Source of the DNA: DASQDN01 sp963825845
Lineage (GTDB): Bacteria; Acidobacteriota; Terriglobia; Bryobacterales; Bryobacteraceae
DNA: 64,000 nucleotides
Direction: 5' to 3'
NCBI GenBank assembly: GCA_963825845.1
Contig: CAWGVL010000091.1
Location: 8,242 to 72,241 of the forward strand
The notes under the pieces were generated by a model, which ran no database searches, was not told where the DNA came from, and was given only the letters and a program-made list of their open reading frames with translations. Numbering within the stretch: position 1 is the stretch's first letter; every line of letters starts with the position of its first letter. The position numbers and the translations under genes were made by a program. Of this stretch, positions 56,429 through 64,000 are shown in pieces.

Positions 56429-57084
56429 TCGAGCAAGTCCCGTGGGTCCTGATACACGCGGTATGCCCCGGCTTTCTCGAGTTCCTCCTGGCCGTAGCCG
56501 CCCGACAGTAATCCAACCGATAGTGCACGGGCGCGCTGCGCCGCCAGCAGGTCCCACACGCTATCGCCCACAACAACGGAATTGTGGATAGAAACACCCA
56601 GACGATCCGCTGCCGCAAGAAACAGGTCCGGATCGGGCTTGGCGTACCGCACCAGATCGCGCGTGATCACGGGAAAGTCCTCGCGAACGCCGAGCATCTC
56701 GAGGGCAGGACCTGCCGTTTCCATTCGACCGCTCGTTGCAATCGCATGCGGCACACGGGCGTCGGCAAGAGTGCTCAGGAGTTCTCGTGCGCCCGGGAGA
56801 GGGCGCACCTGGGATGTCATGCGTTTGTATGCCTCCGCATGGAGAAGCTGCAGACGCTCGGCCTCTGAGCGACTCAGTTCACGTCCCGTCTCTCGCGCCA
56901 ATGCGTTGACAAGCAATCCTCCGCTCATGCCGATCCGGCGATGAATGCGCCATACCGACAACTCCAGGCCGGTGCGTTCCAGGGCCTCACGCCAAGCGAG
57001 CACATGCTGGTAAACGCTGTCGACTAGGGTCCCATCCAAATCAAAAAGGAACGCTGGAGGCGACACTGAAGTGGTATTTGCCAT
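56392..57084 (-). CDS. HAD-superfamily phosphatase (phosphoglycolate-phosphatase-like)
   Basis: Start uncertain among Met codons at 57117, 57090 and 57084; about 230 aa. Nucleophile motif 'FLFDLDGTLVDSVYQHVLAWREAL', cap domain ('RIGMSGGLLVNALARETGRELS'), Thr/Ser motif 'HAIATSGRMETAGPAL', Lys in 'YAKPDPDLFLAAADRLG' and acidic motif 'SVVVGDSVWDLLAAQRA'. A haloacid-dehalogenase-like phosphatase for a small phospho-metabolite; substrate unknown. Same strand as the downstream-lying alcohol dehydrogenase gene. Confidence 0.9.
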   Translation of the reverse strand: MANTTSVSPPAFLFDLDGTLVDSVYQHVLAWREALERTGLELSVWRIHRRIGMSGGLLVNALARETGRELSRSEAERLQLLHAEAYKRMTSQVRPLPGARELLSTLADARVPHAIATSGRMETAGPALEMLGVREDFPVITRDLVRYAKPDPDLFLAAADRLGVSIHNSVVVGDSVWDLLAAQRARALSVGLLSGGYGQEELEKAGAYRVYQDPRDLLDHLDEIGVRRSG

Positions 57085-57134
57085 GGACATTCCCCAAGTT
57101 GAAGCTGTCGAGGGCACGCAAGAGGACGTGCGCC

Positions 57135-58154
57135 CTAGTTCCCCATCGTGAGGACGACACGAAAACGCGCCTTGCCGCTCAGCATGCGGTCATACGCCTC
57201 GTTCACTTTGTCGAGTGGGAACACTTCGTTCATCGAACGCACTCCCGAGAGCACGCTAAACGCCAGCGTATCCTGCGAGTCGATGGAAGTCCCGGAATAC
57301 CAGCCTTTGACTGATTGGCGGCGATTGAGAAGCTGCAATGGATTCACCTGTAGCGTCGGGACCGCGCCAATGATCATCAAGGTTCCATTCACCGCAAGTC
57401 CGCCTGCGACGGATTGCATCGCCTCGGCATTCGTCACGGTGGCGAGAATCACCTTCGCTCCACCCAACTTCAAGAGTTCCGCGACGGGTTCCTGAGCCTC
57501 ACTGTCGATGTATTCGGACGCGCCCATTTCCGCTGCCAGCGGAGCCTTGTCTTTGCCGCGGGCGATCGCAATCGTCCGGAATCCCATCTTTGCCGCAAAC
57601 TGCACCCCGAGGTGACCGAGTCCGCCCAGTCCGTGTATCGCGACAACATCGCCGGCCCGCGCATCGCTATGCCTCAGACAATTGAAAGTGGTGACACCCG
57701 CGCACATCAGAGGAGCCGCTTCTTCAGGGGATAAAGTCTCCGGCACGCGCGCGAGTGCTTCAGCGCGCGCAATCATATAGTCAGCGTAGCCGCCGTCGTA
57801 GGTCACGCCTGTCACGCGAGTCTCCGTCTCACAAGCGAAGAAGTTCCCGCGGCGGCACGCATCGCAGTACCCGCACTGTCCGCCATGCCACCCGACTCCC
57901 ACACGCTGACCCAGGCTCCATCCTTGAACGCCGGTCCCGAGCGCGTCGATAATCCCAACCACCTCATGGCCCGGCGTTCTGGGGTACTCCATGCCCGGCA
58001 GGATTCCTTCTTTCGTTAGGATGTCGCTATGGCAAATGCCACAAGCCTGGACTTTGATCCTTACGAATCCGGGGCCCGGGTCTGGGTTAGCGTACTCCAC
58101 AATCTCGAAAGGCCCGTTCGGGCGCGAGACTTGAACACGACGAATCTTTGGCAT
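57135..58154 (-). CDS. zinc-dependent alcohol dehydrogenase
   Basis: About 339 aa from ATG 58154, chosen because GGGAGG lies 6 bases upstream and the longer frame adds an odd leader. Catalytic zinc: 'KVQACGICHSDI' (Cys) and 'RTPGHEVVGI' (His); structural zinc loop 'GQCGYCDACRRGNFFACE'; Rossmann 'VAIHGLGGLGHLGVQFAAKMG'; 'LMCAGVTTFNCLR'. Matches the AdhA/cinnamyl-alcohol-dehydrogenase-like branch of MDR enzymes acting on primary alcohols or aldehydes with NAD(P). Confidence 0.93.
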   Translation of the reverse strand: MPKIRRVQVSRPNGPFEIVEYANPDPGPGFVRIKVQACGICHSDILTKEGILPGMEYPRTPGHEVVGIIDALGTGVQGWSLGQRVGVGWHGGQCGYCDACRRGNFFACETETRVTGVTYDGGYADYMIARAEALARVPETLSPEEAAPLMCAGVTTFNCLRHSDARAGDVVAIHGLGGLGHLGVQFAAKMGFRTIAIARGKDKAPLAAEMGASEYIDSEAQEPVAELLKLGGAKVILATVTNAEAMQSVAGGLAVNGTLMIIGAVPTLQVNPLQLLNRRQSVKGWYSGTSIDSQDTLAFSVLSGVRSMNEVFPLDKVNEAYDRMLSGKARFRVVLTMGN

Positions 58155-58243
58155 GCGGCCTCCCGTACGATCTTGGCACGAATACCTGCTTAAGAGGTCA
58201 GCACGCACGCAGGTAGAATCCGGGAAGAAGCAGCGCACGAATC

Positions 58244-59101
58244 ATGTATTCAAGGGATCAACTCGCCGCCGATTGTCGCAAACTTGGTGTCTCCCCTGGA
58301 GACGCACTCATGTTGCATGCGTCGATAAAAGCCGTGGGTGACGTGGCCGGGGGACCTGACCAGATTCACCTCGCGCTCAAGCAGGCTCTAACGGCAGAGG
58401 GCACGCTAATGATGTATGCGAGTTGCCCTGCCTATTACGACGAGGTTGGGCGTGGACACTTGACCGCGGACCAGGAGAAGGAACTTCTCGACAAACTGCC
58501 CGCATTCGACCCGCTTACTGCCAGATCACAGCGTGAGAATGGTGTGCTCGTCGAGTTCCTTCGCACATATCCGGGTTCTCTGGTCAACCATCACGTCGCG
58601 CGCTTCGTGGTGTGGGGTAAGCATGCTGAGTACCTGATCTCGGAACAGCCGTGGCACTACGCGCTCGGTTTCGGGTCACCCCTCGACCGATTCCTTAAGT
58701 TGGACGGAAAAATCCTCCTTCTCGGCTCCGATCACGACAACGTCACATTTCTTCACTACGCTGAGCACGTCGTCGACATCCCCGATAAACGCATCGCGCG
58801 ATATCGTGTCCCCGTGGATGAGAACGGCGTGCGCGTGTGGCGGGACGTGGAGGAATTCGATACATCGGACTTGGGCGCGCACCCTAACTGGCCTGACCGA
58901 TTCTTTGCGAATCTTGTTGACGCTTTTCTTGCGACCAAGCCGGACTGGGGCGGGCGCGTCGGGGATGCTCGGTGCAACTTGCTATCGGCGCGCGAACTGC
59001 TGAACTTCGCTCTCCCGTGGATGAGGTCAGTCGCTACGGATGCGTCCGCGGCGCAGAAACTCCTGGCCTTTGGACGTGCCATCAACGGTGGACGTACTTA
59101 A
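58244..59101 (+). CDS. aminoglycoside N(3)-acetyltransferase family protein
   Basis: 285 aa. Antibiotic_NAT fold: 'GVSPGDALMLHASIKAVGDVAGGPDQIHLALKQALTAEGTLMMYASCP', 'SQRENGVLVEFLRTYPGSLVNHHVARFVVWGKHAEYL', 'YALGFGSPLDRFLKLDGKILLLGSDHDNVTFLHYAEHVVDIPDKR'. AAC(3) enzymes acetylate aminoglycosides with acetyl-CoA; the HxS and 'GSDHDNVTFLHYAE' boxes are those of the family, but distant chromosomal members often have other substrates, so resistance should not be assumed. Divergent from the alcohol dehydrogenase. Confidence 0.88.
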   Translation: MYSRDQLAADCRKLGVSPGDALMLHASIKAVGDVAGGPDQIHLALKQALTAEGTLMMYASCPAYYDEVGRGHLTADQEKELLDKLPAFDPLTARSQRENGVLVEFLRTYPGSLVNHHVARFVVWGKHAEYLISEQPWHYALGFGSPLDRFLKLDGKILLLGSDHDNVTFLHYAEHVVDIPDKRIARYRVPVDENGVRVWRDVEEFDTSDLGAHPNWPDRFFANLVDAFLATKPDWGGRVGDARCNLLSARELLNFALPWMRSVATDASAAQKLLAFGRAINGGRT

Positions 59102-59189
59102 AAATCATGTACGTATGACGAATCTTCGGGTATACTTCTGCAGCTAAGCACCAACATTCCGTTTTAGAGTTGCGTTGGAGGCGTTACAG

Positions 59190-60260
59190 ATGAAGACTCG
59201 CCACGTCATTCCGCCGGCCCGTTCTCCCGGCGCATTTTTCTGAAAGCGTCAACTGCTTTGGCTGCGGCCTCCGCTCCTGTGCCTGCCCTTGCACAGAGCA
59301 GCGGACAGATCATCGCCTATGTTGGAGCCTATACCCCCAACGGTAAAGGCATCCATATGTTTTACGTGAATCCTGCAGATGGAACACTTCGGCGATCTCA
59401 GGATCCTGAACGTCGTCAGCTCAGGAGGCGGCGGTCCTACGCACCTGAGTGTCGATCCGGCAGGGAAGTGGATCTTTGTGGCCAATTACGGCGCCGGTAG
59501 CGTCGGAGTAATCCCGATAATGCCCGATGGTTCTCTTGGGGCTGCCTCTGATGTTCAGAAGATCAGCGGTCCCTTGGGTCCCCAGCCCGCGGTTGAGGCG
59601 CCTCCGGGTAGCTTCGCAATCAGCGGTCATGATGCGCCGCACGCCCATCAGGCTGAAACAGACCCTGCCGGCAATTTCGTCCTTGTCTCCGATCTTGGGA
59701 CCGATCGGATTTACGTCTACAGACTCAACAAGGACTCGGGGAAGCTTACGCCTGCCGACACACCTTTTATGCAGGCTTCGCTTGGAGCGGGTCCGCGGCA
59801 CTTCTCTTTTCACCCGAACGGCCGCTTAGCCTACACCATCACTGAGGAAGCATCAACGGTGATGGTGATGGATTATGATCCCGCGTCCGGCCGCCTAACG
59901 TGGAAAGGACAGACCGCGTCCACCTTGCCCGCCGGCTTTGCTGGCACGAACTACACGTCTGAGATTCATGTGTCCGATGACGGTAATTTGCTGTACGGTG
60001 CGAACCGGCTTCACGACACCATCGTGGTGTTCGACATCAATCCGGACGGCTGGCTGCTCAACGCCAGACATTACTGGACGCGCGGAAGCTATCCACGTCA
60101 CTTTGGGACTGAGCCCAATGGTAACTTCATGTATGTTTGCAACCAGCGGAGTGACCACCTCACGACCTTCCGAGTGGACAAAACTACGGGAATGCTGACA
60201 TTCACGGGACAATACGTTCCGGTCGGAAGCCCGTCCAAAATCGTTTTCCTTACGGTGTAA
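59190..60260 (+). CDS. Tat-exported lactonase-family beta-propeller protein (two frameshifts)
   Basis: ATG 59190 opens 'MKTRHVIPP', then a frame change near 59220 reveals a Tat leader 'SRRIFLKASTALAAASAPVPALAQ' and 'IIAYVGAYTPNGKGIHMFYVNPADGTL', and a second change near 59385 leads into the rest. Propeller blades of the 6-phosphogluconolactonase/YkgB type: 'GGGPTHLSVDPAGKWIFVANYGAGSV', 'HDAPHAHQAETDPAGNFVLVSDLGTDRIYVYRL', 'GAGPRHFSFHPNGRLAYTITEEASTVMV', 'FAGTNYTSEIHVSDDGNLLYGANRLHDTIVVF', 'GSYPRHFGTEPNGNFMYVCNQRSDHLTTFRV'. Probably a periplasmic lactone hydrolase; substrate unknown. Confidence 0.87.
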
Positions 60261-60271
60261 GAAGAACTTGC

Positions 60272-60313
60272 GCTGTGATGACTCGCCATCGCAGTAAGTC
60301 GGGTCATCACAGC
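60272..60313. repeat. perfect 11-bp inverted repeat after the lactonase gene
   Basis: gctgtgatgac (60272-60282) and gtcatcacagc (60303-60313) are perfect reverse complements separated by 20 bases. It begins 12 bases after the lactonase stop and ends 31 bases before the small basic protein. There is no clear U-tract, so it may be a weak terminator, an mRNA structure or a protein site. Confidence 0.7.
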
Positions 60314-60344
60314 CGTTGTAAAATCCTGCTACGCTTGAACCGCT

Positions 60345-60461
60345 ATGTCCAGCAAAAATGGAGACAAGGCTCGCTTCAATCGCGCTCGCAGACGAAGAGC
60401 CATCAAACGAGCCGCCATGCGGAAAGTGCGCGCTTCAGTATCGACGCTTCCGTCCAGGTAA
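60345..60461 (+). CDS. tiny basic 'SKNGDKARF'-type protein
   Basis: 38 aa: 'MSSKNGDKARFNRARRRRAI' then 'KRAAMRKVRASVSTLPSR'. Very basic, one helix, no membrane segment. I recall short proteins with the start 'SKNGDKARF' followed by a basic helix recurring in Acidobacteriota, which is why I accept it, but no function is known to me; RNA or DNA binding is an inference from charge. No strong ribosome site is seen. Too short for routine gene calling. Confidence 0.55.
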   Translation: MSSKNGDKARFNRARRRRAIKRAAMRKVRASVSTLPSR

Positions 60462-60595
60462 ACACGCCCAATCAAACGCCCTCGCCTGAGGACGCTGCGG
60501 AAGTGCGCCTGCACAACGAACGGCTCCTAACCGTTTACGCTCCGGTGTTCTTCTCAATTCCACGCGTTCTGAGTTGAGGCCTTGGAGGTCACTGA

Positions 60596-61612
60596 ATGCG
60601 CTGCCTGATTGATAAAACCGTTCCCAACGCTGAGTCCTATTACAGGACCTACGGGCGAGAGCCTTCCCCCGCCGGCGACATTTCCATCTCGCCGACGGAC
60701 ATAAACGTCGTCATCGACCTCGATCTGAAGACCGTACTGACAGAGATGAAAGCTCTGGGTGCGAAAGGTGAATTGTTGGTCGTTACGCACTCCAATCCAA
60801 AGGGACTTAAGATGCCCCTCGTGAGCGGGAGCAATGCTGCTGCCGCCGAGCTGAAGGTCATGGAGTTGATTGTTGGAATCAGCTCCGGTATCGCACGTCG
60901 AGAAGCCATTCGAACTCTGCCTGCAGATCAAAAGCCAAAGGCTTGGCAGAAGTGGTTCAGGGACTTCGATTCCGACATAAAGCTCGAAGACGGATTCGAG
61001 AGCACGCCCGGTTGGGAAAGTACGGTCGAGGGTTTCTATCAGGCCTGGTATCTCCGTCAAGGGAGCCAGATTCTGAAATTGCCGAAGCCCAAACAGGACT
61101 TGTCGGATCTGATCGGCCTCGTAGACGCGATTCGCAAGGTAGGCTTCGCGCGCCTGGAGTTCCGCGCCTGCCGAATCGGGACGGATAAAGACTCGCTGAA
61201 GACTGTGTCTGACTTCCTCAATGTGAAGAAGGTCATCGCTCCGAAAGAGGTTCGAACTTTCTTCGGGTCTATCCCGAACGTCAGCATCATCAGTGACTCG
61301 GAGTTTGCCCAGAAGTCAAGAGCCGCCAACGCGAGGAAATTCCCGAACATCAAGGTGCTGTTACTCGTGACTGAGACTTCCTTCCAAGCGTTTGCGACGT
61401 CAGAGGCTGAGGTGAGGACGTTTATCAAGACATTCATCAGCTCGGGTTATACCGGAGGAATCGCGCCGTTCGTCATGGGCGGATTGGAGCCGGTAGGCAG
61501 AATGATAATCCCCGGTAAGAAGCATGTATTCCCACTCGAGAGTGACTACATTTCGCTCCTCGGCTCATACGACGCGAGCCAGGCAGCAGCGGCCTCAGGC
61601 GGAACTCCGTAA
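60596..61612 (+). CDS. hypothetical protein with a caspase/CHAT-like His-Cys pattern
   Basis: 338 aa, soluble, no signal; a GGAGGT site 6 bases before the ATG supports the start. I do not recognise a named family with certainty. Alternating strands and helices include 'KGELLVVTHSNPKGLKMPL' (His65 after a hydrophobic strand) and 'KVGFARLEFRACRIGTDKDSLKTVSDFLNVKKV' (Cys192 after a second strand), the spacing and context used by caspase-like and CHAT peptidases for their His/Cys dyad. The C-terminal third ('GGIAPFVMGGLEPVGRMIIPGKKHVFPL') is Gly-rich. Protease activity is only an inference. Stands alone between the lactonase and the REC-TrxR cluster. Confidence 0.65.
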   Translation: MRCLIDKTVPNAESYYRTYGREPSPAGDISISPTDINVVIDLDLKTVLTEMKALGAKGELLVVTHSNPKGLKMPLVSGSNAAAAELKVMELIVGISSGIARREAIRTLPADQKPKAWQKWFRDFDSDIKLEDGFESTPGWESTVEGFYQAWYLRQGSQILKLPKPKQDLSDLIGLVDAIRKVGFARLEFRACRIGTDKDSLKTVSDFLNVKKVIAPKEVRTFFGSIPNVSIISDSEFAQKSRAANARKFPNIKVLLLVTETSFQAFATSEAEVRTFIKTFISSGYTGGIAPFVMGGLEPVGRMIIPGKKHVFPLESDYISLLGSYDASQAAAASGGTP

Positions 61613-61717
61613 GTTAAAAGGCTGGTGTTTTTATCAGTTCACAGTTTCAAGGAAGTTCCTTTTCGCGAACACGGCACTCCGAACCACCTCTGCGTGATGA
61701 TGAATGGAGGTGAACGG

Positions 61718-61861
61718 ATGACCGAATGTCCGCGTCAGCAGGCTGTCAGGCTGACTACTTACAGTTTTGAAAAGCCCCTCAGGCCGATCGGCTTCAACCC
61801 GTGCATCGCGCAAGCGATTTCGCGGCGCATTGGAGAGGTGTACATTGAACCCGGCAACTGA
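61718..61861 (+). CDS. small protein upstream of the REC-TrxR fusion
   Basis: 47 aa from ATG 61718, which sits 6 bases after a GGAGGT site; the frame is open further upstream to 61625 but without a better start. Sequence: 'MTECPRQQAVRLTTYSFEKP' then 'LRPIGFNPCIAQAISRRIGEVYIEPGN'. It overlaps the next gene's start by about 17 bases, so the two are coupled. No known domain; two Cys residues. Possible leader peptide or small partner of the flavoprotein. Confidence 0.5.
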   Translation: MTECPRQQAVRLTTYSFEKPLRPIGFNPCIAQAISRRIGEVYIEPGN

Positions 61862-63548
61862 CGTCCGAACTTCTCCCCCAAAGCCGGTGCTGCTGACGGT
61901 AGATGATGACGTCGCTGTGCTCCGTGCTGTTGAGCGCGACCTCCGGAGACGCTATGCCGATCGATATCGGGTAATGCGAGCCGATTCCGGAAGAGCGGCG
62001 CTCGAGTTGATCCGCCAACTCCAGGTGCGAAATGAATCCGTTGCGCTTTTCCTGTCAGATCAGCGGATGCCGGGGATGACCGGAGTCGAGTTCCTGGATC
62101 AAGCCAAATCGATTTACCCTGATGCCCGTAGAGTGTTACTCACGGCCTATTCTGATACCGAAGCTGCAATCAACTCAATCAACCGTGTCCAAGTCAACCA
62201 CTATCTGCTGAAGCCGTGGGAGCCGGCTGAACAGAACCTTTATCCAGTTCTCGATGATTTGCTCGACGATTGGCAGGCGGACTACCGGCCTCCGTTTGAA
62301 GGGGTGCGTGTAATCGGCGCGCGATGGTCTCCGCAGACTCATGCGGTGAAGGAGTTTCTTGCCCGCAACCATGTCCCATACACGTGGATCGATGTCGAGG
62401 CGGCGGACAGCGACGCCGACGCGCAGCGACTGCTCACCACTCTTGGGACGATCCAATCCGCGGAACTTCCGGCGGTATTGCTGCCGGATGGCTCACACCT
62501 GAGCCGGCCAACACCAGCCGATCTTGCGCAAAAGCTCGGCTTGCAAACACGCGCCCAAAGCGAGTTTTGCGACCTGCTGATCATCGGTGGCGGTCCAGGT
62601 GGACTTGCAGCGGCAGTCTACGGCGCCTCGGAAGGCCTTCGGACCGTGCTCGTAGAACGAGAGGCCCCCGGCGGTCAGGCTGGTCTCAGTTCCCGGATCG
62701 AGAACTATCTTGGATTTCCCGCAGGCTTGAGCGGATCCGACTTAGCGAGGCGTGCAGTCGCGCAGGCGCGACGGTTCGGTGTTCAAATCCTTTCTCCGCA
62801 GGAGGCGCTCCAATTGAGGGCGGATGGGCCGTATCGCATCGTCCAGCTTGCCGACGGCACGGATATCTCCTGCCACGCCCTTCTGATTGCGACCGGCGTC
62901 CAGTGGAAGACTCTGGACGCCTCCGGTGTCGAACGATTGCAAGGGGCGGGCATCTACTATGGCGCGGCGATGACGGAAGCGCTCTCCTGCAAGGATGAAA
63001 CGGTCTTTGTCATTGGAGGCGCAAACTCAGCCGGGCAAGCGGCTATGCATTTTTCACGCTACGCGCGGGAAGTAATCATGCTCGTGCGCGGCGAGTCGCT
63101 CGCCCGAACCATGTCGCAGTACCTTATCGATCAGATCGCGCAGACTCCCAACATCCGAGTGGAGACTCGGTCGCAAGTGGTCGCAGCGCACGGAGACGAC
63201 CGGCTCCAAGCAATCACGATTTCCTGCGGTCATTCGGGAACGATCGAGCAGGTTCCTGCAACATCCATGTTCATTTTCATCGGCGCGCAACCGAAGACGG
63301 ATTGGCTGGACGGGGTTGTGGAACGTGACTCGCGAGGATTTGTCGTAACGGGATCTGACTTGATTCACGGCGGTCGTCGGCCAAAAAACTGGACTCTGGA
63401 TCGTGATCCATACCTGCTGGAGACCAGTGTCCCTGGCGTTTTTGCAATCGGCGATGTACGATACGGATCCGTGAAGAGAGTTGCATCCTCAGTGGGCGAA
63501 GGCGCCATCGCCGTGCAGTTTGTGCATCAGCATTTGAGTACGGTGTAG
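61845..63548 (+). CDS. response-regulator receiver / glutaredoxin-like / thioredoxin-reductase-like fusion without redox Cys pairs
   Basis: About 567 aa from TTG 61845, preferred because GAGAGGTG lies just upstream; the frame opens earlier at 61767. REC domain (about 15-135): 'VLLTVDDDVAVLRAVERDL', phospho-Asp in 'LFLSDQRMPGMTGVEFL', 'VLLTAYSDTEAAI', 'HYLLKPWEP'. Middle segment (about 150-230) aligns with glutaredoxin ('VIGARWSPQTHAVKEFLARNHVPYTWIDVE ... ELPAVLLPDG') but has SPQT instead of CPYC. Flavoprotein part: 'DLLIIGGGPGGLAAAVYGASEGL', 'ESIENYLGFP'-like 'SSRIENYLGFPAGLSG', NADP-loop 'VFVIGGANSAGQAAMHFSR', 'VFAIGDVRYGSVKRVASSVGEGAIAVQ'. Where TrxR has CATC, the sequence is 'GIYYGAAMTEAL'. 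A sensor or electron-transfer flavoprotein under phospho-control is inferred. Confidence 0.9.
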   Translation: MNPATDVRTSPPKPVLLTVDDDVAVLRAVERDLRRRYADRYRVMRADSGRAALELIRQLQVRNESVALFLSDQRMPGMTGVEFLDQAKSIYPDARRVLLTAYSDTEAAINSINRVQVNHYLLKPWEPAEQNLYPVLDDLLDDWQADYRPPFEGVRVIGARWSPQTHAVKEFLARNHVPYTWIDVEAADSDADAQRLLTTLGTIQSAELPAVLLPDGSHLSRPTPADLAQKLGLQTRAQSEFCDLLIIGGGPGGLAAAVYGASEGLRTVLVEREAPGGQAGLSSRIENYLGFPAGLSGSDLARRAVAQARRFGVQILSPQEALQLRADGPYRIVQLADGTDISCHALLIATGVQWKTLDASGVERLQGAGIYYGAAMTEALSCKDETVFVIGGANSAGQAAMHFSRYAREVIMLVRGESLARTMSQYLIDQIAQTPNIRVETRSQVVAAHGDDRLQAITISCGHSGTIEQVPATSMFIFIGAQPKTDWLDGVVERDSRGFVVTGSDLIHGGRRPKNWTLDRDPYLLETSVPGVFAIGDVRYGSVKRVASSVGEGAIAVQFVHQHLSTV

Positions 63549-63557
63549 GAGGCGGCG

Positions 63558-63956
63558 GTGGGGCCCGGTCTGCGCGATTTACCTGTGAAGGAAGCTCTCA
63601 AGAACATCCCGCTGCTCGCGGATCTGAGTGATGCCGAACTGCAATGGCTAGCCGATCACGTCGAGGACTGCAGCTATTCCGCGGGTCAGGTTTTATCGCG
63701 TCAGGGTGATCCTGCGGAATACCTCCTCATCATGCTGGAGGGCGAGATCCAAGCCCGTACAGAGATAGGAGGTCCGGATGTTCCGGTTTACATTGCGTCC
63801 GCGGGAGAGATAACCGGATTACTCCCGCAGTCCCGCATGACAAAATTGATGCGCACGGTCACGGCTGTTCCGGCGCGTGTTGCCCGGCTTCATCGACAAT
63901 ATTTCGGCGAGATGCTCAGTGTCATTCCCCGCCTGGACTCCAGGCTTGTGGCGTAA
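63558..63956 (+). CDS. cyclic-nucleotide-binding-domain protein, probably N-terminal part of a larger sensor
   Basis: 132 aa from GTG 63558, with GGAGG upstream and 9 bp after the REC-TrxR gene, so the same operon. CNB fold: 'LKNIPLLADLSDAELQWLADHVEDCSYSAGQVLSRQGDPAEYLLIMLEGEIQARTEIGG', 'IASAGEITGLLPQSRM', then the cAMP-box-like 'PARVARLHRQYFGEMLSVIPRLDSRLV'. It stops at TAA where related proteins continue into 'MADR...' and a histidine-kinase part; an alternative frame right after the stop reads 'MADNK', so a frameshift at the window edge is likely. The Arg of the phosphate-binding cassette is not evident, so ligand is uncertain. Confidence 0.8.
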   Translation: MGPGLRDLPVKEALKNIPLLADLSDAELQWLADHVEDCSYSAGQVLSRQGDPAEYLLIMLEGEIQARTEIGGPDVPVYIASAGEITGLLPQSRMTKLMRTVTAVPARVARLHRQYFGEMLSVIPRLDSRLVA

Positions 63957-64000
63957 TGGCGGATAACAAGTAGGTAACCGTAACGAAGTAGAGGTAGAAG

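Noticed and set aside
58244..59101. Acquired antibiotic-resistance gene
   Set aside because: AAC(3)-fold match is good, but there is no mobile element or cassette around it and base composition looks like its neighbours; probably a chromosomal family member.

Overview
The window looks like chromosomal DNA of an Acidobacteriota bacterium, probably near the Solibacter/Bryobacter group. The pointers are an Oar-like TonB receptor with an N-terminal carboxypeptidase-type domain, secreted proteins that pair a CxxCH 'choice-of-anchor V'-like module with a TIGR03437-like C-terminus, several Uma2-type nucleases, Tat-exported oxidoreductases, and abundant Ser/Thr kinase signalling in GC-rich DNA. This is inferred from gene content; no rRNA is present.

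Layout. 1-2520 (-): multi-sensor histidine kinase running off the left edge. 2.6-6 kb: a membrane protein, two tandem signal peptidases I and a mannose-1-phosphate guanylyltransferase, closed by a strong hairpin. 6-9 kb (-): a compact run of two 6-pyruvoyl-tetrahydropterin synthase paralogues, folE, a hypothetical gene, a LysW-like acidic zinc-ribbon protein and two small secreted proteins. 9-11 kb (+): TlpA-like thioredoxin and a GlcD-type FAD oxidase. 11-16.3 kb (-): L,D-transpeptidase, M23 peptidase, M1 lipoprotein peptidase, polyprenyl diphosphate synthase and a Uma2 relic. 16.4-24.5 kb: Tat aldo/keto reductase, two CxxCH surface proteins, mutY, uvrA, an alpha/beta hydrolase and yajQ. 25-29.5 kb (-): the translation block tRNA-Tyr, tRNA-Thr, tuf, rpmG, tRNA-Trp, secE, nusG, rplK, followed by two decayed Uma2 genes instead of rplA. 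29.5-41.4 kb: heme proteins, a galactonate-dehydratase-like enolase, a TonB receptor, a hydroxyacid dehydrogenase, a DCC-LMF1 fusion, HU, an acetyltransferase, and an ECF sigma factor with a small membrane partner. 41.4-52.6 kb: a signalling block with an STPK, a PP2C phosphatase, an outer-membrane protein, a Cu/Zn SOD, and a very large STPK-repeat-TM-PEGA protein containing five near-identical 171-bp tandem repeats. 52.6-55.8 kb (-): a coupled diaminobutyrate aminotransferase, diaminobutyrate decarboxylase and SMR-like transporter operon. 56-64 kb: HAD hydrolase, alcohol dehydrogenase, AAC(3)-like acetyltransferase, Tat lactonase, a tiny basic protein, a possible caspase-like/CHAT-like protein, and a response-regulator/glutaredoxin-like/thioredoxin-reductase-like fusion followed by a cyclic-nucleotide-binding protein.

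A conspicuous property is the number of reading-frame breaks, concentrated at 9.8-26.6 kb and touching genes that should be indispensable (uvrA, rplK, polyprenyl synthase) and probably a tRNA. Most are best read as base-level sequence errors; I give reconstructed gene extents and mark the breaks. The Uma2 copies show a nonsense codon and an internal deletion, which look like real decay.

The best candidates for something less described are the giant kinase/PEGA protein with its recently amplified repeat, the diamine operon with a transporter lacking the usual proton-coupling Glu, the cysteine-less REC/Grx/TrxR fusion with its neighbours, and the catalytic-Cys-lacking PTPS paralogue paired with a canonical one.
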